Positions 1 to 10,529 of a stretch of 64,000 nucleotides of DNA are shown one piece after another. A model generated the notes under the pieces. It was not told where the DNA came from. It did no database searches and worked only from the letters and a program-made list of their open reading frames with translations. Within the stretch, counting starts at the first letter, position 1. Every line of letters begins with the position of its first letter. The position numbers were made by a program, and so were the translations under genes. Source of the stretch: Roseibium album (lineage in GTDB: Bacteria > Pseudomonadota > Alphaproteobacteria > Rhizobiales > Stappiaceae); assembly GCF_001404515.1 (NCBI RefSeq), contig NZ_CXWE01000004.1:124001-188000 (forward strand), written 5' to 3'.

Positions 1-487
1 GGACAAGTCCGGCGGGATCGAGCAAGTAGATATCGGCGTAATCACTGTTCTTCCAGAGATTGTAAATTGCCGGATGCGCCTCCGAATGGCGCCATGCATA
101 CATGGTTTTTTGCTCACTCCCTGAAAGCGACGCCCGTTCACTGGCAGTCTCAGCAGCTTGAAAATAACCGAGGATCTCCTCCCGTTCCTTCCCAAGATTG
201 AGCGAAGCCTGACCGAGGGTGTGCAAAGCATCGGCAACACTTGAGGCCAGGGTAACCACTTCACCTTCCGCTGATTTCAGTTTGCTCTCAAGCAACGCAG
301 ACCGTGCGGTAATGACCATACCGAGTTCCGCCTCGGCTGCCTTCTGCAAGCCGTCCTTGCCGGTCATGTAACCGATGACACCGACAGCTGCGCATGCTGC
401 AACCGTAATGACGATCATCAATGCCGGAATGACAAAGGAAAGACGAAAAGATGATTTCGTCCCCGATGAGGATGATTTTGAAAACAC
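1..487 (-). CDS. Methyl-accepting chemotaxis protein, N-terminal part (runs off the window)
   Basis: About 162 codons are visible, reading leftwards off the edge. The N-terminus has a short Ser/Lys-rich cytoplasmic stretch, one hydrophobic segment at about residues 14-40 (around FVIPALMIVITV), then a helical, Ala/Glu-rich periplasmic region ending near YADIYLLDPAG. That layout matches the sensory half of alphaproteobacterial chemoreceptors, which resume with cache-like, HAMP and signalling domains beyond the edge. I chose a GTG start at 487 because GGGAGA lies just upstream; there is no ATG before the membrane segment. The signalling domain cannot be seen, so another membrane sensor, such as a cyclase or histidine kinase, remains possible. 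Confidence 0.65.
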   Translation of the reverse strand, partial: MFSKSSSSGTKSSFRLSFVIPALMIVITVAACAAVGVIGYMTGKDGLQKAAEAELGMVITARSALLESKLKSAEGEVVTLASSVADALHTLGQASLNLGKEREEILGYFQAAETASERASLSGSEQKTMYAWRHSEAHPAIYNLWKNSDYADIYLLDPAGLV

Positions 488-621
488 GATATTTCTCCCA
501 GCCCTACCACAACCTCAAGGAGGTGTTGCGGCAAACCTAGGTAGTTTTCATTAATGCAATGATAATCTGGGGTTTCATTTTTCAATGGTAAAACCGGCGC
601 TGGACTTGTCAATTCGGCAAC

Positions 622-649
622 AAAAAAGGCGGGCAAATTGCCCGCCTTT
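622..649 (-). terminator. Rho-independent terminator after rplQ
   Basis: On the minus strand a GCGGGC/GCCCGC stem with flanking AAAG/CTTT pairs is followed by TTTTTTG. It sits 25 bases past the rplQ stop and ends the long ribosomal-protein run. Confidence 0.85.
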
Positions 650-673
650 CAAGTCTGTTACGTCGCTGACTTC

Positions 674-1099
674 TTACGCTGCGTTTTCAGCGGTTTCTTC
701 AGCCTCGGCACGAGCACGATCGTCAGCACCACGAGCATCCGGGTCACGATCGACCAGTTCGATGACCGCCATCGGTGCGTTGTCGCCATAGCGGAAGCCC
801 GCTTTGAGAACGCGCGAGTAGCCGCCGCTGCGGTCCTTGTAGCGTTCGCCGAGCGTGTCGAACAGCTTGGCAACCATGGCCGTGTCGCGAATCTGCGAAA
901 TGGCCTGGCGGCGCGCATGCAGATCACCACGCTTGCCCAGGGTGATGAGCTTGTCGATGATCGGCTTCATTTCTTTAGCCTTCGGCAGCGTCGTCACGAT
1001 CTGTTCATGCTTGATCAGCGAAGCTGCCATGTTTGCGAACATAGCCTTGCGGTGGCTAGAGGTCCGGTTGAGCTTGCGGCCGGATTTACCGTGGCGCAT
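674..1099 (-). CDS. rplQ: 50S ribosomal protein L17
   Basis: Structural protein of the large ribosomal subunit, 141 residues. It begins [20 protein letters not shown], the invariant L17 opening, and keeps the SLIKHEQI and TTLPKAKE motifs. The C-terminus carries an acidic Ala/Glu tail after DPDARG, common in alphaproteobacteria. It is the last gene of the alpha operon, directly downstream of rpoA, and is followed by a strong terminator. Confidence 0.98.
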   Translation of the reverse strand: MRHGKSGRKLNRTSSHRKAMFANMAASLIKHEQIVTTLPKAKEMKPIIDKLITLGKRGDLHARRQAISQIRDTAMVAKLFDTLGERYKDRSGGYSRVLKAGFRYGDNAPMAVIELVDRDPDARGADDRARAEAEETAENAA

Positions 1100-1182
1100 G
1101 GCCCTCTCCTTTTTCTTTCAGGCAATCTGCTCTTTCACTAGTAGCATTTGCCCGGTTGAGCCCTTAGGGACGCGTACGCCCC

Positions 1183-2205
1183 TTAATACTGATGGTCTTC
1201 GTAACGCTTGGCGAGATCGTCGATGTTCTCCGGCGGCCAGTTGGCGACTTCCATGCCGAGATGGAGACCCATCTGGGCGAGAACTTCCTTGATCTCGTTG
1301 AGCGACTTGCGGCCGAAATTCGGTGTCCGCAGCATTTCCGCTTCGGTCTTCTGAATGAGATCGCCAATATATACGATATTGTCGTTCTTCAGGCAGTTTG
1401 CAGACCGGACAGACAGTTCCAGTTCGTCGACTTTCTTCAACAGTGCCGGGTTGAAAGCAAGTTCCGGGACAGTGTCCTCGGCGACTTCGCGTTGCGGCTC
1501 TTCGAAGTTGACGAAGATGGAAAGCTGATCCTGCAGAATGCGTGCGGCAAATGCCACTGCATCATCCGGCTTGACGGAACCATCGGATTCGACGGTCAGG
1601 GTCAGCTTGTCATAGTCAAGAACCTGGCCTTCACGGGTGTTTTCCACCTTGTAGGAGACCTTCTTGACAGGAGAGTAGAGGCTGTCGACAGGAATAAGTC
1701 CGATCGGAGCATCTTCCGGGCGGTTGCGGTCGGAAGAATGATAGCCTTTACCGGTATTGACGGTGAATTCCATGCGAATTTCCGCGCCCTCATCCAGGGT
1801 GCAAAGCACCAGATCCGGATTGAGCACTTCCACATCACCAACGGTCTGAATGTCACCGGCGGTCACAACACCTGGGCCCTGCTTGCGCACGACCATGCGC
1901 TTTGGACCTTCACCTTCCATGCGGATGGCGATTTCCTTGATGTTGAGCACGATATCGGTGACGTCCTCGCGAACACCGGGGATCGACGAGAACTCGTGCA
2001 GAACGCCATCGATCTGAACTGCAGTCACAGCCGCCCCTTGCAGGGAAGACAGCAGAATGCGGCGCAGCGCGTTGCCCAAAGTCAGGCCGTAACCGCGCTC
2101 AAGAGGCTCGGCAACGACGGTTGCCAGAAAGCGCGGATCATGACCCGGCTTGATCTCGAGTTTGGTCGGCTTGATCAATTCTTGCCAGTTTTTCTGAATG
2201 GTCAC
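1183..2205 (-). CDS. rpoA: DNA-directed RNA polymerase subunit alpha
   Basis: Alpha subunit, 340 residues, which dimerises to nucleate RNA polymerase assembly and contacts promoter UP elements and activators. The N-terminal domain shows [21 protein letters not shown], with the conserved assembly Arg residues. After a linker near residue 235 the C-terminal domain carries [15 protein letters not shown] and [12 protein letters not shown], the DNA-binding helix-hairpin-helix region. Length is normal for the class. It lies between rpsK and rplQ, as in most bacteria, so its expression is tied to the alpha-operon ribosomal proteins. Confidence 0.98.
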   Translation of the reverse strand: MTIQKNWQELIKPTKLEIKPGHDPRFLATVVAEPLERGYGLTLGNALRRILLSSLQGAAVTAVQIDGVLHEFSSIPGVREDVTDIVLNIKEIAIRMEGEGPKRMVVRKQGPGVVTAGDIQTVGDVEVLNPDLVLCTLDEGAEIRMEFTVNTGKGYHSSDRNRPEDAPIGLIPVDSLYSPVKKVSYKVENTREGQVLDYDKLTLTVESDGSVKPDDAVAFAARILQDQLSIFVNFEEPQREVAEDTVPELAFNPALLKKVDELELSVRSANCLKNDNIVYIGDLIQKTEAEMLRTPNFGRKSLNEIKEVLAQMGLHLGMEVANWPPENIDDLAKRYEDHQY

Positions 2206-2228
2206 GTTTTCGTCCCTTCGGCTATCCC

Positions 2229-2250
2229 GCCCGGCTCTTCAAGGCCGGGC
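2229..2250 (-). other. Intergenic hairpin between rpsK and rpoA
   Basis: A perfect 7-bp inverted repeat (GCCCGGC at 2229-2235, GCCGGGC at 2244-2250) with an 8-base loop. No T-run follows in the direction of transcription, so it is more likely an mRNA-processing or stabilising structure than a terminator. Confidence 0.4.
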
Positions 2251-2295
2251 CATTCTTTGCCATTTGGAGAAACAGGTACCTAAAGCCGGAAAGCC

Positions 2296-2685
2296 TTAGA
2301 CGCGGCGGCGCTTACGCGGACGGCAGCCATTGTGCGGAATCGGTGTTACGTCACGAATGGACGTAATCAGGAATCCGGCAGCTTGCAACGCGCGCAGAGC
2401 AGATTCACGACCTGAACCCGGACCACGGACTTCGACCTCAAGAGTGCGCATGCCGTGTTCAGCAGCTTTCTTTGCAGCATCTTCAGCAGCAACCTGGGCA
2501 GCATACGGCGTCGACTTACGAGAGCCCTTGAAGCCGAGCGCACCAGCAGACGACCAGGAAATCGCGTTGCCCTGTGCATCGGTAATCGTAATCATGGTGT
2601 TGTTGAATGTGGAATTCACATGCGCAACGCCGGAAGAGATGTTCTTGCGTTCGCGGCGACGCACACGCGTCGTGTCTTTAGCCAT
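2296..2685 (-). CDS. rpsK: 30S ribosomal protein S11
   Basis: Small-subunit platform protein, 129 residues, binding 16S rRNA near the E site. The [12 protein letters not shown] motif and the C-terminal [18 protein letters not shown] block are hallmark S11 sequence. It lies 90 bases upstream of rpoA and 72 bases downstream of rpsM in the alpha operon order. Confidence 0.98.
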   Translation of the reverse strand: MAKDTTRVRRRERKNISSGVAHVNSTFNNTMITITDAQGNAISWSSAGALGFKGSRKSTPYAAQVAAEDAAKKAAEHGMRTLEVEVRGPGSGRESALRALQAAGFLITSIRDVTPIPHNGCRPRKRRRV

Positions 2686-2757
2686 TCTTGTATCCTTGTA
2701 TTGATCTCTTCACTGCCGTAATTCCGGCAGCTCCACCACCAATCGCGGCGCTGATGA

Positions 2758-3126
2758 TTATTTTTTCTTGCCAGCGATCGGTTTCGCCGGACCCTTGCGG
2801 GTACGTGCGTTCGTATGCGTCCGCTGTCCACGAACCGGAAGTCCGCGGCGGTGACGCAGGCCGCGGTAGCAGCCAAGGTCCATAAGACGCTTGATGTTCA
2901 TTGCCGTGTCACGGCGAAGATCACCTTCCACCATATAATCGCGGTCGATGGTTTCACGGATGGACAGAACTTCAGCATCGGAAAGTTCATTCACACGGCG
3001 GGATGTGTCGATATTGTTCTTTTCGACGATTTCCTGGGCGAACTTTGCGCCGATGCCGTGAATATACTGAAGCGCGATGACAACGCGCTTGTTTGTCGGG
3101 ATGTTAACGCCAGCAATACGTGCCAC
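2758..3126 (-). CDS. rpsM: 30S ribosomal protein S13
   Basis: Small-subunit head protein, 122 residues, contacting the P-site tRNA and the inter-subunit bridge. It starts [14 protein letters not shown] (read as Met) and ends with the basic tail [16 protein letters not shown] chose the GTG at 3126 because GGAGA lies 5 bases upstream and because family members start exactly there. An in-frame ATG at 3138 would add four residues but overlaps that ribosome binding site. It is the first gene of the alpha operon, separated from adk by 180 bases. Confidence 0.95.
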   Translation of the reverse strand: MARIAGVNIPTNKRVVIALQYIHGIGAKFAQEIVEKNNIDTSRRVNELSDAEVLSIRETIDRDYMVEGDLRRDTAMNIKRLMDLGCYRGLRHRRGLPVRGQRTHTNARTRKGPAKPIAGKKK

Positions 3127-3220
3127 GTTTGTCTCCATGTCTAGAGCTGTCGGCCATTTCGGCAAACCGCAGTTGTTAAAGCCCGCGTCCGGTGGAGTCC
3201 GGCCCTTGCGGGGTGCGAAA

Positions 3221-3238
3221 TGCCGGGAACTCCCGGCA
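3221..3238 (-). other. Hairpin in the adk-rpsM gap
   Basis: TGCCGGG and CCCGGCA arms (7 bp) with a 4-base loop lie in the 180-base gap between adk and rpsM, the spc/alpha operon junction. There is no T-run. It may be a control or processing element for alpha-operon mRNA, but nothing further can be read from sequence. Confidence 0.35.
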
Positions 3239-3306
3239 CAGAGAATGCCGGTCCCACTTACATGGAACCGGCCAAACTGTCTGATAGAGCGCGTCCCTTA
3301 ACGCTC

Positions 3307-3903
3307 TTAAACCTTCTCGTCAAGCCCTTGAAGAACGGATTCGATAGAAGCCGATACTTCATCAATGGCCTGCATGCCGTCGATCACCGAAAGATGGCCT
3401 GATTTCTCGTAGTAAGGCACAACGATTGCGGTATCGCGGTTATAGGCTTCAAGACGCTGCTTGAATACTTCAGGGTCGTCATCCTTGCGGACTTCCTGAC
3501 CGGCAGCCTTGGCATCTTCTGCCCGCTTGATGATCCGGTCAACGAGCTTTGTCTGATCAACACGCAGTTCCAGAACCCGATTGAGCTTCAGGCCGCTGTC
3601 TTCAAGCATCTCGTCCAACGCCTCCGCCTGTGCAAGAGTGCGCGGGAAGCCATCCAGGATAAAGCCGTTTTCGGCATCATCTTCAGCAATCCGGTCCCGG
3701 ATGATACCGACGACGATTTCGTCCGATACCAGACCACCGGCATCCATGACTTCCTTGGCTTTCAAGCCGACAGGGGTCTGCGCGGCGACCGCCGCACGAA
3801 GCATATCTCCGGTGGACAGCTGTGGGATGCCGTACCTTTCGACAAGGCGTGCAGCCTGTGTCCCTTTACCCGCCCCCGGCGGTCCAACCAGAATTAGCCT
3901 CAT
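3307..3903 (-). CDS. adk: Adenylate kinase
   Basis: Catalyses ATP + AMP = 2 ADP in the cytoplasm. The 198-residue protein has the P-loop [14 protein letters not shown] at residues 7-20, the AMP-binding segment [10 protein letters not shown] and the [13 protein letters not shown] motif. The LID is the short type ([19 protein letters not shown]): no four-Cys zinc site is present, as is usual in alphaproteobacteria. Its ATG overlaps the secY stop by 4 bases, so the two are translationally coupled at the end of the spc operon. Confidence 0.97.
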   Translation of the reverse strand: MRLILVGPPGAGKGTQAARLVERYGIPQLSTGDMLRAAVAAQTPVGLKAKEVMDAGGLVSDEIVVGIIRDRIAEDDAENGFILDGFPRTLAQAEALDEMLEDSGLKLNRVLELRVDQTKLVDRIIKRAEDAKAAGQEVRKDDDPEVFKQRLEAYNRDTAIVVPYYEKSGHLSVIDGMQAIDEVSASIESVLQGLDEKV

Positions 3904-5228
3904 CGACGTTTCCCCCTGAGTTTAGCTTTCTTCACCAGTCCCTCATACTGATGCGCAAGCAGGTGGCCCTGGATCTGCGACACGGTGTCCATTGTCACGC
4001 TTACGACAATCAGCAAAGAGGTTCCCCCGAAATAGAACGGAACGCCAGTAGCCGAAATGAGGAATTCGGGTAATAGACAAACGATGGTGATGTAGATCGC
4101 ACCCACGACAGTGACGCGTGTCAGGACATAGTCGATGTATTGCGCAGTCCGCTCTCCAGGACGGATGCCCGGGATAAAACCGCCGTGTTTCTTGAGGTTA
4201 TCGGCTGTATCGCTCGGATTGAAGACAATCGCCGTATAGAAGAAACAGAAGAAGATGATCATGGCTGCGTAGAAGACCATGAACAGCGGTTGTCCGTGAC
4301 CAAGCGCCGCAGTTATGTAAGTCAGCCATTCGTTGCCGCTGCCTTGACCGAATCCGGCGAAGGTAGCTGGAACGAGCAACAGCGACGACGCGAAGATCGG
4401 TGGAATCACACCGGCCGTATTCAGCTTCAGCGGCAGGAACGAGGTATTGCCCTCGAACATCCGGTTGCCCATCTGCCGTTTCGGATACTGAATCAGCAAC
4501 CGCCTTTGCGCCCGTTCCATGAAAACAATGAAACCGATCACTGCAACGGCAAGAATTATGACCGCCAGAATAATCCAGGTCGCCAGAGACCCCTGGCGTC
4601 CAAGTTCCAACGTCTGCACAACGGCGGAAGGCAGACCGGCAACAATACCGGCAAAGATAATCAGAGAAATACCGTTGCCGATACCACGCGACGTGATCTG
4701 TTCACCAAGCCACATCAGGAACATGGTGCCGCCGACCAGCGTAATCACGGTTGAGGCCCGGAAAAACCAGCCCGGATCCGTCACGACGCTCTGGGATTCC
4801 AGTCCGACAGCAATCCCGTAGGCCTGGAAAGTCGCCAAAACGACTGTGCCGTAACGCGTGTACTGGTTAATGACCTTTCGGCCTTGCTCACCTTCCTTTT
4901 TCAGCTGCTCAAGCGTCGGAACAACCGTCGTCATCAGCTGCATGATAATGGAGGCGGAAATATACGGCATGATGCCGAGGGCAAAGATCGCCATGCGCTC
5001 GATCGCACCACCGGTGAACATGTTGACCATGCCGAGAATACCGGTCTGGGCCTGCCCGAACACCTGTGCGAACGTTTCCGGATTAATTCCGGGCATCGGG
5101 ATATAAGTACCCAATCGATAAACCAAAAGCGCCCCTAGCGTGAACCAGATGCGCTTTTTGAGCTCTTCAGCCTTCGCAAAAGCTGAGAAATTCAGATTTG
5201 AAGCCAGTTGCTCGGCGGCCGATGCCAT
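3900..5228 (-). CDS. secY: Protein translocase subunit SecY
   Basis: Channel-forming subunit of the SecYEG inner-membrane translocon, 442 residues with about ten membrane segments. Recognisable blocks are [11 protein letters not shown] near residue 40, the plug region [28 protein letters not shown], and [19 protein letters not shown] near the C-terminus, which ends in the basic tail KLRGKRR. It follows rplO by about 50 bases and overlaps adk. Its partner secE lies near 32 kb in the same window. Confidence 0.98.
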   Translation of the reverse strand: MASAAEQLASNLNFSAFAKAEELKKRIWFTLGALLVYRLGTYIPMPGINPETFAQVFGQAQTGILGMVNMFTGGAIERMAIFALGIMPYISASIIMQLMTTVVPTLEQLKKEGEQGRKVINQYTRYGTVVLATFQAYGIAVGLESQSVVTDPGWFFRASTVITLVGGTMFLMWLGEQITSRGIGNGISLIIFAGIVAGLPSAVVQTLELGRQGSLATWIILAVIILAVAVIGFIVFMERAQRRLLIQYPKRQMGNRMFEGNTSFLPLKLNTAGVIPPIFASSLLLVPATFAGFGQGSGNEWLTYITAALGHGQPLFMVFYAAMIIFFCFFYTAIVFNPSDTADNLKKHGGFIPGIRPGERTAQYIDYVLTRVTVVGAIYITIVCLLPEFLISATGVPFYFGGTSLLIVVSVTMDTVSQIQGHLLAHQYEGLVKKAKLRGKRR

Positions 5229-5277
5229 GCCCTACTCCGGTTGTATGCTTGCCCAGAAACGGGTAAAGCCCAGGCTG

Positions 5278-5745
5278 TTAAGCCTGAGCTCCCAGAACGG
5301 CAACCTTGCCGCCCGCTTTTTCAATTGCTGCAACAGCGCCTTTGGAGGCACCGGCAACTTCAAAGGTCACTGCCGTTGTCAATTCACCGTTGGCAACGAT
5401 GCGGACACCGTCACGAACCCGTTTGACTACGCCTGCAGCCTTGAGCACTTCGACGGTCACCGTCTCAGAAGCGTTCAGTTTGCCGGCGTCTATAGCCTTT
5501 TGAACACGGCCAACGGACACAGTGTTGTAGTCCTTGGCGAAAATGTTCGTGAAACCACGTTTCGGCAGACGGCGGTGAAGCGGCATCTGACCGCCTTCAA
5601 AGCCTTTGATTGACACGCCGGAGCGAGACTTTTGACCTTTGACGCCACGGCCACCGGTCTTGCCCTTGCCGGACCCGATGCCACGTCCAACGCGAGTGCG
5701 CTCTGATACGGCACCTTCGTTGTCACGAAGTTCGTTGAGCTTCAT
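5278..5745 (-). CDS. rplO: 50S ribosomal protein L15
   Basis: Late-assembling large-subunit protein, 155 residues. The Gly-rich N-terminal extension ([24 protein letters not shown]) that threads into 23S rRNA is intact. I start at the ATG at 5745 ([12 protein letters not shown]), which has GAGGAG just upstream. In-frame codons further out add only five unlikely residues. Confidence 0.97.
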   Translation of the reverse strand: MKLNELRDNEGAVSERTRVGRGIGSGKGKTGGRGVKGQKSRSGVSIKGFEGGQMPLHRRLPKRGFTNIFAKDYNTVSVGRVQKAIDAGKLNASETVTVEVLKAAGVVKRVRDGVRIVANGELTTAVTFEVAGASKGAVAAIEKAGGKVAVLGAQA

Positions 5746-5767
5746 TTTGTTTCTCCTCACCCCGTCC

Positions 5768-5965
5768 TTATGCGTTGTCTTCGACGACGCGAACGAGATG
5801 CTGGACCTTATTGATCATGCCGCGCACTTCAGGAGTGTCCTTCAGCGTGGAACGGCGGTGCATCTTGTTCAGGCCAAGACCGACGAGCGTCGCGCGCTGA
5901 TCCTTCGGACGGCGCAGCGGGCTGCCGATCTGTTCGACCGTAACAGTCTTTTCTGTGTTCGCCAT
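5768..5965 (-). CDS. rpmD: 50S ribosomal protein L30
   Basis: Small large-subunit protein, 65 residues, with [28 protein letters not shown], the typical short bacterial L30 motif. It lies between rpsE and rplO in the spc order, 22 bases from the rplO start. Confidence 0.96.
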   Translation of the reverse strand: MANTEKTVTVEQIGSPLRRPKDQRATLVGLGLNKMHRRSTLKDTPEVRGMINKVQHLVRVVEDNA

Positions 5966-6006
5966 GGAACCTACCCTCTTTCAGCTGGGGTCCGGAGCCG
6001 CCAAGG

Positions 6007-6573
6007 TCAAGCCTCGGCGGCAGCCGGAGCCGCCTCTTCGTTGTTGTCACGACGCCGCGACTGCAGCACTGAAACCTTCAGGCCACGGCGGGCGGCGACA
6101 GAACGCGGGCTGTCTTCCTTTTTCAACGCGGCAAACGTTGCACGAACCATGTTGTAAGGGTTCGATGTCCCGAGGGACTTTGCAACAACGTCCTGGACGC
6201 CGAGCGTCTCGAACACTGCACGCATCGGGCCACCTGCGATGATACCGGTACCTGCCGGAGCTGCGCGCAGCAGAACCTTGCCGGCACCATGACGGCCTTC
6301 CACATCGTGATGGAGGGTACGACCTTCGCGAAGCGGCACACGGATCATCGTGCGCTTTGCAGCTTCTGTTGCCTTACGGATGGCTTCCGGCACTTCGCGT
6401 GCCTTGCCATGACCGAAGCCGACACGGCCCTTCTGGTCACCAACCACAACAAGCGCTGCGAACCCGAAGCGACGGCCACCCTTGACCACTTTTGCAACGC
6501 GGTTGATGTGAACGAGCTTGTCGACGAATTCGCTGTCTCGCTCATCGCGATCGCGATTATCCTGTCTCGCCAT
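6007..6573 (-). CDS. rpsE: 30S ribosomal protein S5
   Basis: Small-subunit protein involved in decoding fidelity and mRNA entry, 188 residues. The double-stranded-RNA-binding-like N-domain reads [21 protein letters not shown] and the second domain holds [23 protein letters not shown]. The first and last 20 residues form the charged and Ala-rich extensions common in alphaproteobacteria. Confidence 0.98.
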   Translation of the reverse strand: MARQDNRDRDERDSEFVDKLVHINRVAKVVKGGRRFGFAALVVVGDQKGRVGFGHGKAREVPEAIRKATEAAKRTMIRVPLREGRTLHHDVEGRHGAGKVLLRAAPAGTGIIAGGPMRAVFETLGVQDVVAKSLGTSNPYNMVRATFAALKKEDSPRSVAARRGLKVSVLQSRRRDNNEEAAPAAAEA

Positions 6574-6614
6574 TTTATACGTCTTCCGTTCTTAAGAGCG
6601 CCAACGGGCGCTGG

Positions 6615-6977
6615 TCAGAATTCAAGTCCACCTTCGCGGGCTGCATCGGCAAGCGCTTTGATACGCCCATGATACATGTACCCGCCCCGGTCGAACACGA
6701 CCTGCTTGACGCCTGCGGCTACTGCTCGCTCTGCGACAAGCTTGCCAACGGCAGCAGCTGCTGCGACGTCGGCGCCCGTTTTCAGGCTGCCCTTGAGATC
6801 ATTTTCGATCGTAGAAGCAGAGGCAATTGTATGCCCCTTCGCATCGTCAATGATCTGGGCATAGATCTGCTTCGACGAGCGGAAGATGGAAAGGCGCGGG
6901 CGTTCGCCGGCGGCTTTCCTGATCGAACGACGCACGCGATCGCGGCGGCGTTCGAAAGCTTGTTTGCTGTTCGCCAT
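6615..6977 (-). CDS. rplR: 50S ribosomal protein L18
   Basis: 5S rRNA-binding large-subunit protein, 120 residues. [12 protein letters not shown] at the N-terminus, [20 protein letters not shown], and the C-terminal [28 protein letters not shown] are conserved L18 blocks. It sits between rplF and rpsE. Confidence 0.97.
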   Translation of the reverse strand: MANSKQAFERRRDRVRRSIRKAAGERPRLSIFRSSKQIYAQIIDDAKGHTIASASTIENDLKGSLKTGADVAAAAAVGKLVAERAVAAGVKQVVFDRGGYMYHGRIKALADAAREGGLEF

Positions 6978-6989
6978 GATCCAGGTCCG

Positions 6990-7523
6990 TTACTTCTTCT
7001 TGCCTTCTTTGCGGACGATGAACTCGTCTGCATAACGTACGCCTTTACCCTTGTAGGGTTCCGGCGGGCGGAATTCGCGGATTTCAGCAGCCACCTGACC
7101 GACACGCTGTTTGTCGGTACCTGTGATGTTGATTTCCGTTGGTTTCGGGCATTTGATGTCGATGCCTTCCGGGATCGGATAGACAACATCATGCGAGAAA
7201 CCCAGCGCGAGCTGAAGATTTTGGCCCTGGACCTGGGCGCGGTAACCGACACCGGTGATCGCGAGGTCTTTCTTGAAGCCCTCCGTTACGCCGGTTATCA
7301 GGTTCAACACCATCGTCCGGCTCATGCCCCACATGGAGCGAGCAGGCTTGGTATCGTTGCGTGGATCAATCTTGATCCCGTCATCAGTCATTTCGGCCAG
7401 AACAAGATCATTGAGCACGAAAGCTTTTTCGCCTTTCGGGCCCTTGACCGTAACTGTCTGGCCGTCGATCGATGCCGTTACCCCGCTTGGCACGGGGACT
7501 GGCTTTTTGCCAATACGAGACAT
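6990..7523 (-). CDS. rplF: 50S ribosomal protein L6
   Basis: Large-subunit protein near the factor-binding site, 177 residues with two repeated domains. It starts [15 protein letters not shown] and ends with [27 protein letters not shown] place the start at 7523, after AAGGTTGG, which gives the normal family length. Longer in-frame starts would run into rpsH. Confidence 0.97.
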   Translation of the reverse strand: MSRIGKKPVPVPSGVTASIDGQTVTVKGPKGEKAFVLNDLVLAEMTDDGIKIDPRNDTKPARSMWGMSRTMVLNLITGVTEGFKKDLAITGVGYRAQVQGQNLQLALGFSHDVVYPIPEGIDIKCPKPTEINITGTDKQRVGQVAAEIREFRPPEPYKGKGVRYADEFIVRKEGKKK

Positions 7524-7563
7524 GTGACCAACCTTGTCGTTGTTTAAAGATAAGGTAACCGCA

Positions 7564-7962
7564 TCAGAAGACGCGGCAAAGCACCTCACCACCTACATTT
7601 TCATCCCGCGCCTGATGGTCGCTCATGACACCGCGCGGAGTCGATATGATCGACACGCCCAGGCCATTGGAGACATGCGGGATGTTTCTCACCGACGAGT
7701 AAACTCGGCGTCCCGGCTTTGATACCCGCTCAATCGTGCGGATAACCGGTTCACCGTCGAAATACTTCAGTTCGATTTCCAACTCGGACTTACCGCCCTC
7801 GTAGTCAACCGTGGTGTAGCCACGGATGTAACCCTCTTTTGCAAGCACATCAAGTACGTGTGCACGCAATTTGGAATTTGGTGAGTTGACCTTGTTCTTG
7901 CGACGCATCTGGGCGTTGCGAATCCGGGTCAACATATCCCCCAACGGATCAGTAATTGCCAT
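7564..7962 (-). CDS. rpsH: 30S ribosomal protein S8
   Basis: 16S rRNA central-domain binder, 132 residues. It opens [21 protein letters not shown] and ends with the signature [22 protein letters not shown]. In Escherichia coli S8 represses the spc operon through its mRNA; no such site was mapped here. Confidence 0.98.
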   Translation of the reverse strand: MAITDPLGDMLTRIRNAQMRRKNKVNSPNSKLRAHVLDVLAKEGYIRGYTTVDYEGGKSELEIELKYFDGEPVIRTIERVSKPGRRVYSSVRNIPHVSNGLGVSIISTPRGVMSDHQARDENVGGEVLCRVF

Positions 7963-7974
7963 CGGAGTTTCTCC

Positions 7975-8280
7975 TTACCAGCTCGACTTGACCAGGCCCG
8001 GGATCTTACCCAGGGAGCCAAGTTCACGAAGCGCGATACGTGACATCTTCAACTTGCGGTAAAAACCGCGCGGGCGACCGGACACTTCGCAACGGTTGCG
8101 AACGCGGTTCGGTGCAGAGTTCCGTGGCAGTTTCGCCAGCTTCAGACGTGCGTTGTACCGCTCTTCCAGAGACAGGCTTTCATCTTTAGCCATCGCCTTG
8201 AGAGCAGAGCGCTTCTCAGCATATTTCTTGACAAGCTTCTCGCGGCGCTTGTTTTTCTCGATTGCGCTTTTCTTCGCCAT
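7975..8280 (-). CDS. rpsN: 30S ribosomal protein S14
   Basis: Small-subunit head protein, 101 residues, of the long zinc-free type: the C-terminal block is [21 protein letters not shown] with only one Cys. It begins [21 protein letters not shown]. It lies between rplE and rpsH with short gaps. Confidence 0.97.
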   Translation of the reverse strand: MAKKSAIEKNKRREKLVKKYAEKRSALKAMAKDESLSLEERYNARLKLAKLPRNSAPNRVRNRCEVSGRPRGFYRKLKMSRIALRELGSLGKIPGLVKSSW

Positions 8281-8301
8281 CGTCGGTCCCTTCCTTGCCC
8301 G

Positions 8302-8859
8302 TTACTTCGTGAACGGGAAGTTGAACGCGCGCAGAAGCTCGCGTGCCTCGTCATCAGTCGGCGCCGTGGTGCAAACGATCACATCCATACCCCAGATCTG
8401 GTCGACCTTGTCGTACTCGATCTCCGGGAACACGATATGCTCTTTGATACCCATGGCGTAGTTGCCACGACCGTCGAAGCTCTTCGGGTTCAGGCCACGG
8501 AAGTCACGAACACGCGGAAGCGCGATTGTGATCAGACGGTCCATGAATTCGTACATCTGCTGACTGCGCAAAGTCACCTTCGCACCAAGCGGCATGCCTT
8601 CACGAACCTTGAAGGTCGCGATGGATTTCTTGGCCTTGGTGATGACCGGCTTCTGGCCGGCAATTGCAGCCAGGTCTTCAGCAGCAATACGCGCTTTCTT
8701 GGAGTCTGCAACCGCCTCGCCAACACCGATGTTGAGGACGATCTTTTCCAGTTGCGGAACCTGCATGACGTTCTTGTACTGGAATTTCTCCAGAAGCTGC
8801 TCGCGCACGACGTCATTGTAATGCGTCTTCAGACGCGGCACATTAGTGGTCTCAGCCAT
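8302..8859 (-). CDS. rplE: 50S ribosomal protein L5
   Basis: 5S rRNA-binding protein of the central protuberance, 185 residues. Conserved text includes [39 protein letters not shown], and the C-terminal [15 protein letters not shown]. Its start overlaps the end of rplX by 8 bases, so the two are probably translationally coupled. Confidence 0.98.
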   Translation of the reverse strand: MAETTNVPRLKTHYNDVVREQLLEKFQYKNVMQVPQLEKIVLNIGVGEAVADSKKARIAAEDLAAIAGQKPVITKAKKSIATFKVREGMPLGAKVTLRSQQMYEFMDRLITIALPRVRDFRGLNPKSFDGRGNYAMGIKEHIVFPEIEYDKVDQIWGMDVIVCTTAPTDDEARELLRAFNFPFTK

Positions 8860-9169
8860 CGATCAGGTCTCCCGAACGTCTGGCCACACGTACCTTGGTG
8901 CCATCGTCCTGCACTTTGAAACCGACACGCGTCGGCTTGCCGTCCTTAGGATCGGCCAGCGCGATATTGGACAGGTGGATCGGTGCCTCTTTGGACACGA
9001 TACCAGCTTCCTGCGCCTGGGTCTGTTTCTGGTGGCGGCGGACCATGTTGATACCACGGACCAGGGCCTTGTTGTCGGACTTGATCATCTGAATGACCTC
9101 GCCGGACTTACCCTTGTCACGACCGGTCAGAACGACCACCGTGTCGCCTTTTTTAATTTTCGCAGCCAT
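8852..9169 (-). CDS. rplX: 50S ribosomal protein L24
   Basis: Assembly-initiator protein, 105 residues. The KOW motif reads [20 protein letters not shown], followed by [13 protein letters not shown] and the [19 protein letters not shown] strand. It overlaps rplN by one base and rplE by eight. Confidence 0.97.
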   Translation of the reverse strand: MAAKIKKGDTVVVLTGRDKGKSGEVIQMIKSDNKALVRGINMVRRHQKQTQAQEAGIVSKEAPIHLSNIALADPKDGKPTRVGFKVQDDGTKVRVARRSGDLIDG

Positions 9170-9537
9170 CAGAGCACCTCCGGCGCGAGCGATATGATCT
9201 TCATATGGTTCTTGGCGCGGAGTTCACGCGGCACCGGACCGAAGATACGGGTGCCGACCGGCTCCTTGTTGTTGTTGACCAGCACGGCCGCATTGCGGTC
9301 GAACCGGATCACGCTGCCATCGGGACGGCGGATATCCTTAGCCGTGCGCACGACGACAGCCTTCATCACGTCGCCCTTTTTGACGCGCCCCCGCGGAATA
9401 GCCTCTTTGACGGAAACAACGATGATGTCTCCGACCTGGGCGTATTTACGCTTGGAGCCGCCGAGCACTTTGATGCACATGACACGACGGGCGCCGGAAT
9501 TGTCGGCGACGTCGAGGTTTGTTTGCATCTGAATCAT
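9169..9537 (-). CDS. rplN: 50S ribosomal protein L14
   Basis: Large-subunit protein at the subunit interface, 122 residues. [20 protein letters not shown] and [20 protein letters not shown] are typical. It is the first gene of the spc segment and shares one base with rplX. Confidence 0.98.
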   Translation of the reverse strand: MIQMQTNLDVADNSGARRVMCIKVLGGSKRKYAQVGDIIVVSVKEAIPRGRVKKGDVMKAVVVRTAKDIRRPDGSVIRFDRNAAVLVNNNKEPVGTRIFGPVPRELRAKNHMKIISLAPEVL

Positions 9538-9606
9538 GACTGGCTGCCTTGTTCTTCTAGTGGCGCTCGGGTCACGGGCGCCTGATGCTCACTGAATGGA
9601 GCGTGG

Positions 9607-9837
9607 TCACTGAGCGACCACAGTCCAACGTTTGTTTTTCGAGACCGGCGCACACTCTTCAATCTGAACAGAGTCGCCAACCTTGTACTGGTTGCTTTCG
9701 TCGTGTGCGCGGTACTTCTTCGTCCGGCGCACAGTCTTCTTCAGCAGCGGGTGGGTGAAGCGGCGCTCCACGTTAACCGTCACCGTCTTGTCATTCGCGT
9801 TGCTGACAACGGTGCCCTGCAGGATACGCTTCGGCAT
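9607..9837 (-). CDS. rpsQ: 30S ribosomal protein S17
   Basis: OB-fold 16S rRNA binder, 76 residues. [21 protein letters not shown] and [19 protein letters not shown] are conserved S17 text. It is the last gene of the S10 segment; 69 bases separate it from rplN. Confidence 0.97.
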   Translation of the reverse strand: MPKRILQGTVVSNANDKTVTVNVERRFTHPLLKKTVRRTKKYRAHDESNQYKVGDSVQIEECAPVSKNKRWTVVAQ

Positions 9838-9847
9838 TGCCGTCTCC

Positions 9848-10048
9848 TTACGCGTTAGTCGACACGCGCTTTTCGCGCATGATCGTCTGGATACGCGCGA
9901 TGTCCCGGCGGATCTGCCGGACTCGCGCTGTGTTTTCGAGCTGACCCGTTGCCTTCTGAAAGCGCAGATTGAACTGTTCTTTCTTCAGGACTTCAAGCTC
10001 ACCACGGAGCTCGTCGGGGGTCTTGGCCCGTACATCGGTCGCCTTCAT
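9848..10048 (-). CDS. rpmC: 50S ribosomal protein L29
   Basis: Small all-helical large-subunit protein near the exit tunnel, 66 residues. The motif [20 protein letters not shown] and the following [18 protein letters not shown] match L29. It lies 10 bases upstream of rpsQ. Confidence 0.96.
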   Translation of the reverse strand: MKATDVRAKTPDELRGELEVLKKEQFNLRFQKATGQLENTARVRQIRRDIARIQTIMREKRVSTNA

Positions 10049-10068
10049 GGCTTAACTCCTCGCGTGCC

Positions 10069-10482
10069 TTACTCGCCGATACGCTGAACGAAACGGCACT
10101 TGATCGGCAGCTTGGCGGCGGCAAGACGCATGGCTTCACGCGCAATGTCTTCCGGCACACCGTCGATTTCAAACATGATCCGGCCAGGCTTGACACGGCA
10201 AGCCCAGTAATCCGGAGAACCTTTACCCTTACCCATGCGGACTTCGGCTGGCTTCGATGAAACCGGAACGTCCGGGAAGATACGGATCCAAACACGACCC
10301 GCACGCTTCATGTGACGGGTCATAGCACGACGGGCCGCTTCGATCTGACGTGCAGTCACACGCTCTGGCTCCAAAGCCTTCAGACCGAATGCGCCGAAGT
10401 TGAGGTCGGTGCCCCCCTTCGACAAGCCGTGGATGCGGCCCTTGTGCTGCTTGCGGAACTTTGTGCGCTTCGGTTGCAGCAT
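10069..10482 (-). CDS. rplP: 50S ribosomal protein L16
   Basis: Large-subunit protein near the A-site tRNA elbow, 137 residues. It begins [16 protein letters not shown], carries [20 protein letters not shown] and [19 protein letters not shown], and has the usual full length. Confidence 0.98.
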   Translation of the reverse strand: MLQPKRTKFRKQHKGRIHGLSKGGTDLNFGAFGLKALEPERVTARQIEAARRAMTRHMKRAGRVWIRIFPDVPVSSKPAEVRMGKGKGSPDYWACRVKPGRIMFEIDGVPEDIAREAMRLAAAKLPIKCRFVQRIGE

Positions 10483-10529
10483 CGTTCTTCTCTCGTCTTT
10501 CTTGTCTTACGAGCGGCTGGCAGCTTGAC

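Noticed and set aside
418..636. Open frame overlapping the chemoreceptor start
   Set aside because: It runs across the ribosome binding site and terminator region in another frame and has no protein-like pattern; the GTG frame at 487 reads as a chemoreceptor.
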